Positions 27,526 through 36,686 of a DNA stretch of 64,000 nt are shown here, piece by piece (within the stretch, counting starts at the first letter, position 1; each line of letters opens with the position of its first letter). This DNA is from Bacteroidota bacterium (GTDB lineage: Bacteria; Bacteroidota; Bacteroidia; Chitinophagales; Chitinophagaceae): assembly GCA_018268055.1 (NCBI GenBank), contig JAFDXF010000017.1:1-64000 (forward strand), written 5' to 3'. Position numbers and translations under genes: made by a program. The notes under the pieces were generated by a model. That model was not told the origin of the DNA. It did no database searches and saw nothing but the letters and a program-made list of their open reading frames with translations.

Positions 27526-28608
27526 ATGAAATTTAGAATTGAAATATGGACAATCTCTCAAATTAAAGAGAGTTACGACAAGGGTCAACTTAACTTAAAC
27601 CCGCCTTATCAAAGAAGATTTATATGGAGTTTATCTGACCAACAAACGCTTATTGATTCAATTTTGAGAGGCTATGCTATTCCCAATATTTTTCTTTTTG
27701 AAAAGAAGAAGAACGAGTTTGAAATGGTTGACGGACAGCAAAGAACAAGAACAATAATAGGTTTTATTGATAAGCAGTTTAAAACAAAAGAGGGTGAATT
27801 TTATGATGAACAGAAGCATGGCTCTTTTTTTGAAAAATATCAAATTCCTATTACAATTATTGAAAAGTTAGATGAAGATGAATCTATTGAGGAGTTTTAC
27901 GCATTAGTGAACAAATCAGGCATTCATCTAAATAGACCCGAACTTAAAAAAGCAGAATATTTTGACACTAATTTCCTAAAATTAGTTACTGATTTGTCGG
28001 ATAATAAAGATTTTCAAAGTTTAGAGTTGTTTACCGATGCTACAACGAAACGAATGAATGATATTGATTTTGTTTCAGAGTTGGTAACATATCTGATTGA
28101 AGGGGTTTCAGATAAAAAACTAAAAGTAGATAAAGCATTTGAAAAAGACATCACAGCAACAGATTCTAAAAAATATAAAACAGAATTTCTAAAAGTAATA
28201 AGTGTATTCAAGGAATTTAACACACGTTTTTCTTTGAAAAAAACACGCTATAAACAACGTAATGATTTTTATACGTTGTTTGGATTTATTCGTAATAATT
28301 TAGCCTTGTCAACTAAGACACTTCTGTACTTTTACGACTTGCTTTTAAAATTCAATGATGATATAAACCCTTCAAACGAAAAATGCGAACCTTTCCAACT
28401 TTATGCTTTTCATTGCATAAGTCAGTCTAATTCAAAAAATGCAAGAGAGGAACGTGCAAAAATAATAGATTCATTGTTCTTGAATTCTAAATCTAAGGCT
28501 AACAAAAACCAAAAGGCTGTATTAAAATTTTATGGTTTAGAAGAAACTGATTTAATTCAAAAAGAAAACTTTACAACATTTGATGTAAAAAAGATAAATA
28601 ATATTTAG
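27526..28608 (+). CDS. DUF262 (ParB-like/GmrS-N) domain protein without HNH module
   Basis: About 360 aa from ATG 27526; an upstream GTG is unlikely. The N-terminal DUF262 domain shows NPPYQRRFIWS (about residues 21-31) and the nucleotide-binding signature DGQQRT near residue 67. The C-terminal half is helical and charged; I find no HNH (DUF1524) motif, which the related SspE and GmrSD proteins carry. In SspE the DUF262 domain senses phosphorothioate and hydrolyses NTP, so a sensing or NTPase-effector role is plausible here. It starts 14 bases after dndC and stops three bases before the kinase gene. Confidence 0.75.
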   Translation: MKFRIEIWTISQIKESYDKGQLNLNPPYQRRFIWSLSDQQTLIDSILRGYAIPNIFLFEKKKNEFEMVDGQQRTRTIIGFIDKQFKTKEGEFYDEQKHGSFFEKYQIPITIIEKLDEDESIEEFYALVNKSGIHLNRPELKKAEYFDTNFLKLVTDLSDNKDFQSLELFTDATTKRMNDIDFVSELVTYLIEGVSDKKLKVDKAFEKDITATDSKKYKTEFLKVISVFKEFNTRFSLKKTRYKQRNDFYTLFGFIRNNLALSTKTLLYFYDLLLKFNDDINPSNEKCEPFQLYAFHCISQSNSKNAREERAKIIDSLFLNSKSKANKNQKAVLKFYGLEETDLIQKENFTTFDVKKINNI

Positions 28609-28611
28609 AGT

Positions 28612-29535
28612 ATGCAATTCAAGTCAAGAAATATAATTTTATCTTCAAAGCAACCGAAGGAACTTTATAATACCATACGGTATGATAATGTTGATTATGT
28701 TTTGTCCCCACTTAGTGATAAATACGATAGAAGTAAAGGGGGAAATTCAAATGTATTTAAGATAACCGACCCACAAACAGAAGAAGTACGTGTAGTAAAA
28801 TTTAGTAAGTATGATGAAAATTCGCCTACTACGCCTGTAAATAATATAAAGAGGATTACACGTTTTGATAGAGAAATTGAAGCGTTGAAAATTGCCTCTG
28901 ATAATAATTTTCAAAACATCATTCAATATTATTTTGATGACTACAAAGAAATTGGCAAAAAGAAATTTCATTACTATGTAATGGAAAAAGCAGATTTTGA
29001 CTTAACTAATTATCTTGACACAAATGATATTTCGGAACAACAGAGATTATTTCTTTGTGTACAAATCCTTAATGGAATTAAAGAACTTCATAGTAAGGAC
29101 ATCTATCATAGAGATATTAAACCCGACAACATTCTTTTTGTAAATAAAACGTGGAAAATTGGCGACTTAGGACTTATTAGCTATCGCAATTCAGATTTTG
29201 AAATAAAAGAAATCGGAGAAAGAATTGGACCTATTGGTTGGCTATCACCAGAAGCTGCAAATAAATACTTAAACGAAGGAGAGGGTAAGCAAAATAAGTA
29301 CGGCTTTGATTGTAGTATTGATTCGTTTTCTGATATTTTTCAATTAGGAAAATTGTTTTGGTACATATTCCAAGGAAATATTCCTATTGGTCAAATAAAG
29401 AAAAAAGACTTTAAATTAAACGACAAGGAAATTTTTGAAATCATTTATACGATGTTAAGTCATTCTAAAAAAAGACCAACAATAGATGAAATTGAAAAAG
29501 GGTTTCAAAGCCGATATTCTTATTACGGCATATAA
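28612..29535 (+). CDS. Eukaryotic-type Ser/Thr protein kinase in the defence island
   Basis: A 307-aa kinase with every catalytic landmark: glycine-rich loop GGNSNVF (43-49), the ATP-binding lysine K63 in VVKF, helix-C glutamate E88, hinge YVMEKADFD, catalytic loop HRDIKPDN (166-173), a metal-binding GDLG (184-187, in place of DFG) and an APE-like LSPEA. There is no membrane segment or PASTA domain, so it is cytoplasmic. It lies three bases after the DUF262 gene and eight before the desulfurase gene, deep within the operon. Kinases are known from Pgl/BREX type 2 (PglW) but are not part of textbook Dnd/Ssp sets. Substrates are unknown; DUF262 and the ATPase are obvious candidates. Confidence 0.88.
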   Translation: MQFKSRNIILSSKQPKELYNTIRYDNVDYVLSPLSDKYDRSKGGNSNVFKITDPQTEEVRVVKFSKYDENSPTTPVNNIKRITRFDREIEALKIASDNNFQNIIQYYFDDYKEIGKKKFHYYVMEKADFDLTNYLDTNDISEQQRLFLCVQILNGIKELHSKDIYHRDIKPDNILFVNKTWKIGDLGLISYRNSDFEIKEIGERIGPIGWLSPEAANKYLNEGEGKQNKYGFDCSIDSFSDIFQLGKLFWYIFQGNIPIGQIKKKDFKLNDKEIFEIIYTMLSHSKKRPTIDEIEKGFQSRYSYYGI

Positions 29536-29543
29536 TTTTCAAA

Positions 29544-30692
29544 ATGGCAAATGCAAATAACATCATATATCTTGATAACAACGCCACCACTCCAATAGAC
29601 CCAAAAGTGTTGGATACGATGCTTCCATTCTTAAAAGAAAACTTTGCCAATCCAAGCAGTACACACTTTTTCGGCACACAAATAAATGAAGCGGTAAAAT
29701 CCGCAAGAATACGAGTCAAAGATTTAATTGGGGCAGACGAAAAAGAAATCATTTTCACAAGTGGTTCAACAGAAACAATTAACATCGCTTTGAAAGGTGT
29801 TGCTGAAAATTATTCCGAAAAAGGCAAACACATTATTTCTGTTTCAACCGAACATAAAGCTGTTCTTGATACTTGCAAATTCCTTGAAAACAGAGGTTAT
29901 GAAGTAACTTACTTGTCCGTTCAACAAAACGGATTGATTGATTTGAACGAATTGAAAAAATCGTTGCGTTCAGATACAATTTTGGTTTGCGTAATGTTTG
30001 TAAACAATGAAACAGGCGTAATTCAACCAATTAAAGAAATTGCTTCGCTTACTCACGAAGTTGGTGCTTTGTTTATGAGTGATACAACGCAAGCAGTAGG
30101 AAAAATTGAAATTGACGTAAATGATTTTGGCATTGACATTTTGTGTTTAAGCGGACATAAAATGTACGCACCAAAAGGAATTGGTGCTTTGTATGTGCGA
30201 AAAGGAATTAAACTTCCTGCATACACACACGGAGGCGGACACGAAAACGGATTAAGAAGCGGAACGCTGAATGTTCCGGGAATTGTGGCACTTGGAAAGG
30301 CTTGCGAAATTGCCGAACAAGAAATGAAACAAGATGCTGAAAGAATTTCATCGTTACGAAACGAATTAGAAAACGAATTGCTCAAAATTCCCGACACATT
30401 TGTAAACGGAAGTAAAGAAAGTAGAATTCACAACGTTAGCAATATTTGCTTCAAAGGTTTTGATGCGAATGTTTTAATTGGAAGAATGAAAAACGTAGCC
30501 GTTTCAAATGGTTCGGCTTGTACGGCTGCAATCGTTGAGTCTTCACACGTATTGACTGCAATGGGATTGACTGATGATGATGCTTTTGCTTCAATTCGTT
30601 TTTCGTTAGGAAAGTTTAATACGAAAGAGGAAATAAAATCGGTTATTGAAATTATTTCCGAATTAATCAAAACAAGTTTTAGATATGCTTAA
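29544..30692 (+). CDS. dndA: Cysteine desulfurase (DndA/IscS/NifS family)
   Basis: PLP enzyme of 382 aa that removes sulfur from cysteine as a protein persulfide. Visible are the N-terminal YLDNNATTP, H104 in STEHKAV, the PLP lysine K206 in CLSGHKMYAPKG and the persulfide cysteine C326 in SNGSACTA. The family also serves Fe-S cluster and tRNA thiolation pathways; its position between a DndC-type and a DndD-type gene indicates DNA sulfur modification. Its stop overlaps the next gene's start by eight bases. The enzyme looks fully active. Confidence 0.85.
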   Translation: MANANNIIYLDNNATTPIDPKVLDTMLPFLKENFANPSSTHFFGTQINEAVKSARIRVKDLIGADEKEIIFTSGSTETINIALKGVAENYSEKGKHIISVSTEHKAVLDTCKFLENRGYEVTYLSVQQNGLIDLNELKKSLRSDTILVCVMFVNNETGVIQPIKEIASLTHEVGALFMSDTTQAVGKIEIDVNDFGIDILCLSGHKMYAPKGIGALYVRKGIKLPAYTHGGGHENGLRSGTLNVPGIVALGKACEIAEQEMKQDAERISSLRNELENELLKIPDTFVNGSKESRIHNVSNICFKGFDANVLIGRMKNVAVSNGSACTAAIVESSHVLTAMGLTDDDAFASIRFSLGKFNTKEEIKSVIEIISELIKTSFRYA

Positions 30693-32886
30693 AGACTGTG
30701 AATGGTCAATAGATAGAGATTATAAAACAGGTTCGGAAAACGAACCTATGCAGTTCTATTTGGAAGGCTTGGCAAACAGTTCCGAATTTCATTTGTTGTT
30801 GGGCTATTTTAGTTCAGCAGCTATCAATTTGCTTTCTGTTGGCTTTGCAACTTTCATAAGCAAAGGCGGAAAAATGCGAATGGTCATCAATCATTTGCTT
30901 TCTGAAAAAGACAAAGAAGTTGTTGAAAAAGGGTTGAACGAAAACACAAGCAAGGTTTTTGATTTAACCGATATTGTTACGCTTGGCAGAATACTTGACG
31001 AATACGACACGCATTTCTTTGAATGTTTGGCTTATTTGATTGCTCAAAAACGCATTGAAATCAAAGTTATCAAACCAAAAAATAGTGGAGGAATTGCACA
31101 TTACAAATCGGGCGTATTTAGTGACGGAGAAAATAACATTGGTTACAAAGCATCTTGCAATTTCACGTTAAACGGTTTGTCTGAAAACTTGGAAGAATTA
31201 GAAGCGTTTTTGAGTTGGGAAAACGGGCGTTCAAACAAACTCATTAAAAAGCAAATTAGAATCATCGATGATTATTTTGCAGAAAAAGATGATAGTGTAG
31301 AATATTTATCCGCAAACGATATAGAAATTGCAATCAGAGATAAATTTGGCAATAAAGACTTGAATGAACTTATTGTTAAGGAAGACGAGTTATTAAAAAA
31401 GAAAATGAGTCTGGTTAATAATGGTCGTTTAAAACAAACAATACTCAAACTTCATAAGGAAATTGATAAAGTCATTCACAATCCACGATTTCCGAACAAT
31501 GGAAAACCAAGACCGTATCAAGTTGAAGCATATCAAAATTGGGTTGCGAACGGCTACAAAGGAGTTTTTGCAATGGCAACAGGAACAGGCAAAACAAAGA
31601 CTTCGTTGAATTGCTTGTTAGAAGAGTACAAAAAAGAAAACACTTACAAAGCAATTATTGTAGTTCCAACAACGGCTTTGTTAGAGCAATGGAAAAAAGA
31701 ATGTGCCGAGTTTAATTTTAAAAATGTTATCACAGTAAGTTCAAAAGAAAAGTGGGAAGAAAATCTTGCATTTTTCAATACCGCAAGTAAGTTGATTGAT
31801 ACTTCGTATATCGTAATAGTAACGTATGCTTCCCTTTCAAGAGATAAGTTTCAAAGTTTTTTCAAGCAACTGCCAAAGGAAACTTTATTGATTGCTGATG
31901 AAACACACAACTTAGGCTCACAAGGGCTTTTGAGACTTTTACCTACAATTCATTTAGAAAAACGAATTGGATTATCGGCAACACCGCATAGAAAATTTGA
32001 TGAAGCGGGAAATTCTGCAATTGAAGAATTTTTCAATGACAAATCGCCTTACATCGTTTCGTATTCAATGCAACAAGCATTAGATAACGGTTTTCTTTGC
32101 CAATACACTTATTTTCCACACATCGTAAAATTGACCGATGAAGAAATGAAACGCTACAAAGAAATTTCGCTTCAACTTTTACGAATGGGCTTGTTTGACG
32201 AACACGGTAAGTTTAAAAGTACACCAGAGATTGAGAAAAAATTGTTGGAACGAAAACGAATCATTCATAAAGCAAGTAACAAAATTGATGCGTTTCAAAA
32301 AATATTGAAAGATGAATTTAAGCAACGAAAAAATCTGAAATACACATTGGTTTACGTTCCCGAAGGAGTTGAATCAAATTTTGATGATACTGATTTTAGC
32401 GTTGAAACAGAAGACGAAAATAAATTGATTAACGAATACACAAAAGTTGTCAGCAATACAGACGATTCTGTAATGGTTAAACAGTTTACATCAAATTCAA
32501 CTAATCGTGAAAGCATTCTTTTAGACTATACAAAAGGAAAAACACACGTTTTAACTTCAATGAAATGTTTGGACGAAGGCGTTGATGTGCCACGTTCAGA
32601 ATTGGCGATATTTTGTGCAAGTACAGGAAATCCAAGACAGTTCATTCAAAGGCGTGGACGGGTTTTGCGTTTAGCAGAAGGAAAAATTCACGCAACAATT
32701 CACGATTTAGTTGTTGTTCCCGAAGTTTCACATAGTGAAAACACTTTTGAAATGGAAAAAAACTTAGTGAAAAAAGAATTAGAACGTGTTGTGGACTTTG
32801 CAAATTTAGCGATGAATAAAACCGAAACTTACAACACGCTGAAAGAGGTGTTAGACCAATACGATTTAAACTTGAACGACATTTAA
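30685..32886 (+). CDS. PLD-like plus DEAD/DEAH helicase, phosphorothioation-system restriction enzyme type
   Basis: A 733-aa two-part protein. Residues about 1-200 look like a phospholipase-D-type nuclease domain, with one HxK-like site in AHYKSGVFSDG and a following KASCN. Residues about 275-690 form a superfamily 2 helicase: ATGTGKT (Walker A), DETH in LIADETHNLG, LSATPHR (motif III) and QFIQRRGRVLR (motif VI). Proteins of this build are known as restriction enzymes of DNA phosphorothioation systems. It probably destroys or unwinds unmodified DNA. It overlaps the desulfurase gene by eight bases. Only one HKD-like half-site is visible, so a dimer would be needed for cleavage. Confidence 0.8.
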   Translation: MLKDCEWSIDRDYKTGSENEPMQFYLEGLANSSEFHLLLGYFSSAAINLLSVGFATFISKGGKMRMVINHLLSEKDKEVVEKGLNENTSKVFDLTDIVTLGRILDEYDTHFFECLAYLIAQKRIEIKVIKPKNSGGIAHYKSGVFSDGENNIGYKASCNFTLNGLSENLEELEAFLSWENGRSNKLIKKQIRIIDDYFAEKDDSVEYLSANDIEIAIRDKFGNKDLNELIVKEDELLKKKMSLVNNGRLKQTILKLHKEIDKVIHNPRFPNNGKPRPYQVEAYQNWVANGYKGVFAMATGTGKTKTSLNCLLEEYKKENTYKAIIVVPTTALLEQWKKECAEFNFKNVITVSSKEKWEENLAFFNTASKLIDTSYIVIVTYASLSRDKFQSFFKQLPKETLLIADETHNLGSQGLLRLLPTIHLEKRIGLSATPHRKFDEAGNSAIEEFFNDKSPYIVSYSMQQALDNGFLCQYTYFPHIVKLTDEEMKRYKEISLQLLRMGLFDEHGKFKSTPEIEKKLLERKRIIHKASNKIDAFQKILKDEFKQRKNLKYTLVYVPEGVESNFDDTDFSVETEDENKLINEYTKVVSNTDDSVMVKQFTSNSTNRESILLDYTKGKTHVLTSMKCLDEGVDVPRSELAIFCASTGNPRQFIQRRGRVLRLAEGKIHATIHDLVVVPEVSHSENTFEMEKNLVKKELERVVDFANLAMNKTETYNTLKEVLDQYDLNLNDI

Positions 32887-32897
32887 AAATACTTTCT

Positions 32898-33128
32898 ATG
32901 GCAAGAAAAGATGATATTTTAAAAAGTTTTCTGAATCACGAATTACTTACATCAAAGTATGGGTTACAAGATTCGGATATTCCTACAACGGTTCGTGAAG
33001 CACTTAATTCACAGAAACCCATTGTTAAAGCGATTGCTTTGATAGTTGAAGGACTTGATGGAACGACACCTATAACCGATGCTGTTTTAAGACAGCAAGT
33101 AACTCAATATTTAAACGAGGCAATATGA
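32898..33128 (+). CDS. 76-aa small protein of the DNA modification cluster
   Basis: A small, probably helical protein (MARKDDILKSFLNHE...), without signal peptide, cysteine or metal motif. It contains two helix-forming halves, SDIPTTVREAL and ITDAVLRQQVTQYL. Position and size recall small accessory proteins that accompany DNA sulfur modification genes, but it lacks the recognisable sequence of DndE. It overlaps dndD by four bases (ATGA), implying that the two proteins are made in fixed ratio and probably interact. I do not recognise a family with confidence. Confidence 0.6.
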   Translation: MARKDDILKSFLNHELLTSKYGLQDSDIPTTVREALNSQKPIVKAIALIVEGLDGTTPITDAVLRQQVTQYLNEAI

Positions 33129-35272
33129 TTATCAAGAAAATTTCAATTGAAAATTACCTTTGTTATAGCGGTGTAAAAGAGTTTGAATTATCAGACGGCT
33201 TGAACATTATTTTGGGCGAAAATGGAGAGGGAAAAACAAAGTTTTTTGAAGCCGTTGATTGGTTGTTCAATGGAAGAAACAGCGAATTAGATTCGTTAGT
33301 TTCTGCAAAAACGTTGAACGAAACAGAAATTGGAGAAGATTTTAGAGTAAAAGTTTCCATTACGGTTGAGCAGTATGAGGAAAAGAAAATCATTTCAAAA
33401 TCGTTTACCGCAAAAAAGACAGCAGACAATGAATGTTCAACTGCCAATTATATGTTGGAAGGCATTGAGGAAAATAAAATAGGGGAAAGAAATCAAGTTG
33501 ACGGAGCTAATTTATTAGATAGAATTTTCCCTTTTCAAATCCGCAAGTATTCAATGTTTAAAGGGGAATCCGAATTGAACATTTTTGAAAGCCAAGATGC
33601 CTTGACCAACTTGGTAAACTTGTTTTCCGATGCAAAACATTACGACAAGTATTCTGAAAAAGGTGCTTTTCTAAGAGAGAAAGCAGAAAAGGCAGTTGAA
33701 GATTCAACAAAATCGGACAAGAAGAACGAAGCATTGTATAAAAGTTTGGAAAGCGAAATTCTTCGTCTTGAAAATGAAAAACACAAATATCAAGTTCACT
33801 TAAATTCAACAGTTGATGAAATCAAAAACATAGAAGGCAATCTTCAACAAGCTGAAAGCCACGTTAAAAACGCTGACACACTTGAAACAATAAACAATCG
33901 TATAAAAAACATTGAAGAAAAAATTTCAGAATACAACAAACGCATTGACGAAAATTACACAACCTCATTGTTTGATGAAAAATGGATTTCAGTAAACTTT
34001 GAGCCAATTCATAAAGAATTTGCAGACAAAGTAAAGCAGTTAAGTCTTGACAGAAGAAAGCAACAATCTGAATTTGACAAGGAGCAAGGAATTAAAGAGG
34101 GAGAAAGAAAAGCCAAAGCAGAACTATTAAATAATGCCGTTCCGCTTCCTGATAATATTCCATCAAAAGTTATTATGGAGGAAATGCTCCACGATGAAAT
34201 TTGTAAAGTTTGCAATCGAGAAGCTCCAAAAGGTTCAGAGGCGTACAACTTTATGTTTGAACGCCTGCAAACGTATTTACAAAGTCAAGCCAAAAAGGAA
34301 GAAGAAACCGATGATGAACCCTTGTTCAAGAAAGATTATACGAACAGACTTTTAAATCTTAGTGTAAGCCACGAAGACAATTTGAAAAATCTTAGAGAAA
34401 TCAGAACGACAATCAAAGATTTGTTTGAATTTAATGCTGATAGAAAAAAAGATATTGAGTTGCTGAATGAGCAATTAGAGAAAGAAAAAACAGAGAGAGA
34501 AAAGGTTTTAGGCGATTCAAGTATTGCAGAAGAAAAACTTGTCAATGTTCTGAAAAACTACAATTCTTGGCAAAGAGATTTGAAACAGAAAGGCAAAGAA
34601 CAGATTGATTACGAAGCGAAACTAAAGGACATTGAAGCACAACTAAAAACCAAAAAAGATGAAAAGGACAAAATTGATTTAAGCTCTGCCCAATCATTTT
34701 TGATAAAAACAAGAACAATTTTGCGAGATATTGAAACGATTTTCAAAGACACGAAAGAGAAAAAGTTTGATGAGTTTATTGAAAAACTTGAAACGAAATC
34801 AAACAATTTTTTCAAAGACATCAACATTGATGCTTTCACGGGAACAATTCTTTTTACTAAGAAAAGTAGAAGCAATAAAACGATTGTTGAAATAGAGTTG
34901 CAAGAAGACGGAAGAACTTTTTACAAGCCAAATCAATCGTTACTTACATCAATGCACATTTCAATTTTGTTTGCTATTTCTGAATTAGCGACAGAAATTC
35001 AAGAAGAAAAATTTCCAATGATTTTTGATGCGCCAACATCATCATTCGGGGAAAACAAAACAGAACAATTTTTGAATTTGATATACGAAACAGGCAATCA
35101 AAAAATTCTTTTAATTAAAGATTTCCTTTATACAGATAAAAACACAAAAGTACTTTCAATCAAAGACGAATTTAAAAACGTAAAAAGGAACAAAGCGTTT
35201 TGGTTAAAATTGGAAAGACCGTTTGACCAGAACAATTTAAAAACAATCAATACTCAAGTAATTACTTTGTAA
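33125..35272 (+). CDS. dndD: DndD-type SMC-like ATPase
   Basis: A 715-aa ABC/SMC-type ATPase. Walker A GENGEGKT is at residues 31-38; a long coiled coil runs from about 190 to 560 and is broken by a hook-like EICKVCNRE (C360, C363); the C-terminal lobe has Walker B FPMIFDAPTSSFG (630-642). This is the build of DndD, which nicks or remodels DNA for sulfur insertion in phosphorothioation, and of Rad50-like repair proteins; the neighbouring dndA and dndC favour the former. Start overlaps the 76-aa gene by four bases, and the next gene begins two bases after its stop. Confidence 0.8.
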   Translation: MIIKKISIENYLCYSGVKEFELSDGLNIILGENGEGKTKFFEAVDWLFNGRNSELDSLVSAKTLNETEIGEDFRVKVSITVEQYEEKKIISKSFTAKKTADNECSTANYMLEGIEENKIGERNQVDGANLLDRIFPFQIRKYSMFKGESELNIFESQDALTNLVNLFSDAKHYDKYSEKGAFLREKAEKAVEDSTKSDKKNEALYKSLESEILRLENEKHKYQVHLNSTVDEIKNIEGNLQQAESHVKNADTLETINNRIKNIEEKISEYNKRIDENYTTSLFDEKWISVNFEPIHKEFADKVKQLSLDRRKQQSEFDKEQGIKEGERKAKAELLNNAVPLPDNIPSKVIMEEMLHDEICKVCNREAPKGSEAYNFMFERLQTYLQSQAKKEEETDDEPLFKKDYTNRLLNLSVSHEDNLKNLREIRTTIKDLFEFNADRKKDIELLNEQLEKEKTEREKVLGDSSIAEEKLVNVLKNYNSWQRDLKQKGKEQIDYEAKLKDIEAQLKTKKDEKDKIDLSSAQSFLIKTRTILRDIETIFKDTKEKKFDEFIEKLETKSNNFFKDINIDAFTGTILFTKKSRSNKTIVEIELQEDGRTFYKPNQSLLTSMHISILFAISELATEIQEEKFPMIFDAPTSSFGENKTEQFLNLIYETGNQKILLIKDFLYTDKNTKVLSIKDEFKNVKRNKAFWLKLERPFDQNNLKTINTQVITL

Positions 35273-35273
35273 T

Positions 35274-35792
35274 ATGGATAGCTTATTTGACAAATGGAGA
35301 ACCAAAATTCCAAAGTATAGTGAAGTTCACAAAGAGCTTTTTAATTCGCTTTCGCAGAAATTTGGTGCGGAAGGCGAAAAGAAAATCAATCTGGGAAAGC
35401 ACTTTAGTACAAATTACGAATTGTATATGTATGCGTTCTTTTTGGGCTTATATAATAATGAATTTTCGCCAATCCCAAACGGAGAAAGGAAAACGGATTT
35501 CAGCCACCACATTCAACATTGGGGAAGTAAATCTAATGCTTTGAGAAAAGACTTTACTAACCTTCAAGAAAATATGTTTATTGCCTTAATAGCAAAAACC
35601 AATATAGATATTCTTGCGTTAGAAAAAGGAGAAATTGAAGAAGAAGATGCAATAAAAGCGCTTATTTTCACAATGGAGTCATACACAAATGGAGGTTTAA
35701 TTTTAATTAAGGAAAAGATTGACGAAAATCAGAACTACTTTCTTCAACCGACATCTTTTTTAAATATGATATTAGACAGTAAGCTTAACTAA
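35274..35792 (+). CDS. 172-aa uncharacterised protein closing the island
   Basis: A soluble, mostly helical protein with the central block NLGKHFSTNYELYMYAFFLG (about 39-58), then HHIQHWGSKS and an acidic helical tail. No catalytic motif was found. It begins two bases after dndD, so it belongs to the operon and may act with DndD in the place where canonical systems have DndE, though I see no sequence likeness to DndE. The gene ends the run; a 90-base gap precedes the housekeeping-like mtfA gene. Confidence 0.6.
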   Translation: MDSLFDKWRTKIPKYSEVHKELFNSLSQKFGAEGEKKINLGKHFSTNYELYMYAFFLGLYNNEFSPIPNGERKTDFSHHIQHWGSKSNALRKDFTNLQENMFIALIAKTNIDILALEKGEIEEEDAIKALIFTMESYTNGGLILIKEKIDENQNYFLQPTSFLNMILDSKLN

Positions 35793-35882
35793 AAACAAAT
35801 TATGCCTTAATTACGAAGTATATTTTTTTGTAGCAATGAATTGAAGTAATTAGATATTTTAATCGTTACAACATAACCCCCC

Positions 35883-36644
35883 ATGCCCTTCCTCCTCACC
35901 ATATCGGCAATACTAATCATCTTTCTTCTTTACAATTATTTTAAAAAGAGGCCGCCGCTTGTGCAGCCGCAAGAAAATGTGGAGCAAACGCTTTTGAATA
36001 AGGATGTTTTATTTTATCAAAAATTGAATGAGGCAGATAAAAAAGATTTTTTGGAAAGAGTACAGCGGTTTTTGAGTAAGGTAAAAATTACAGGCATCAA
36101 AACAGAGGTGGAAGATTTAGACAGAGTGTTGATTGCTGCAGGGGCTATCATTCCCATCTTTCATCTAAAGGGTTGGGAATATAAAAACATTCACGAAGTA
36201 TTGCTTTATCCCAATTTGTTTTCTAATGAGTTTGATTTAGAGAGTGGAGGCAGAAATATTATGGGAGAAGTAGGATCGGGTGCGCTGCAAAATATTATGA
36301 TTCTTTCCAAACCGGATTTGAGAGCAGGGTTTTTACAAAATGATACAATGGGCAATACGGCCATTCACGAGTTTGTACACTTAATAGACAAAGCCGATGG
36401 AACCACCGATGGCGTGCCCGATTATTTATTGCAGCATCAATATGCAATGCCTTGGCTACAATATATTCACAGCGAGATGAAAAAAATTCAAGCGCAACAA
36501 TCAGACATCAATCCTTATGCATTGACCAATGAAGCAGAGTTTTTTGCCGTAGTATCAGAATATTTTTTTAAACAACCCGCATTGATGAAAGAAAAACATC
36601 CGGAGTTATTCGCTATGCTTGAAAAAATATTTAATATAAATTAG
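35883..36644 (+). CDS. mtfA: MtfA/M90-type zinc peptidase
   Basis: A 253-aa protein of the MtfA family (DUF980, peptidase family M90). It has one N-terminal membrane segment (residues 3-17, LLTISAILIIFLLYN), the zinc motif HEFVH at 162-166 and the third-ligand helix TNEAEFFAVVSEYFF at about 215-229. In E. coli MtfA binds the Mlc repressor and is a peptidase; the role in Bacteroidota is not established. Transcribed alone after the defence island. A decayed second copy of its 3' end follows within 50 bases. Confidence 0.88.
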   Translation: MPFLLTISAILIIFLLYNYFKKRPPLVQPQENVEQTLLNKDVLFYQKLNEADKKDFLERVQRFLSKVKITGIKTEVEDLDRVLIAAGAIIPIFHLKGWEYKNIHEVLLYPNLFSNEFDLESGGRNIMGEVGSGALQNIMILSKPDLRAGFLQNDTMGNTAIHEFVHLIDKADGTTDGVPDYLLQHQYAMPWLQYIHSEMKKIQAQQSDINPYALTNEAEFFAVVSEYFFKQPALMKEKHPELFAMLEKIFNIN

Positions 36645-36648
36645 TGTT

Positions 36649-36686
36649 CGCCACAAAGGCACAAAAGCAGAAAGATACACGAAGAA
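36649..36686. repeat. CACAAAGGCAC/ACACGAAG intergenic repeat
   Basis: CGCCACAAAGGCACAAAAG followed by ATACACGAAGAAAT is a variant of the repeat seen at 1-17 and 154-193. Here it separates mtfA from its remnant duplicate. Confidence 0.55.

Noticed and set aside
33125..35272. Reading the SMC-like ATPase as Rad50/SbcC
   Set aside because: No SbcD/Mre11 partner is nearby and it is coupled to dndA/dndC-type genes, so a DndD role is preferred, although sequence alone cannot exclude the former.
22286..35792. BREX system
   Set aside because: A large ATPase and a kinase are present, but no PglX methyltransferase, PglZ, BrxA/BrxB or Lon-like BrxL was recognised.
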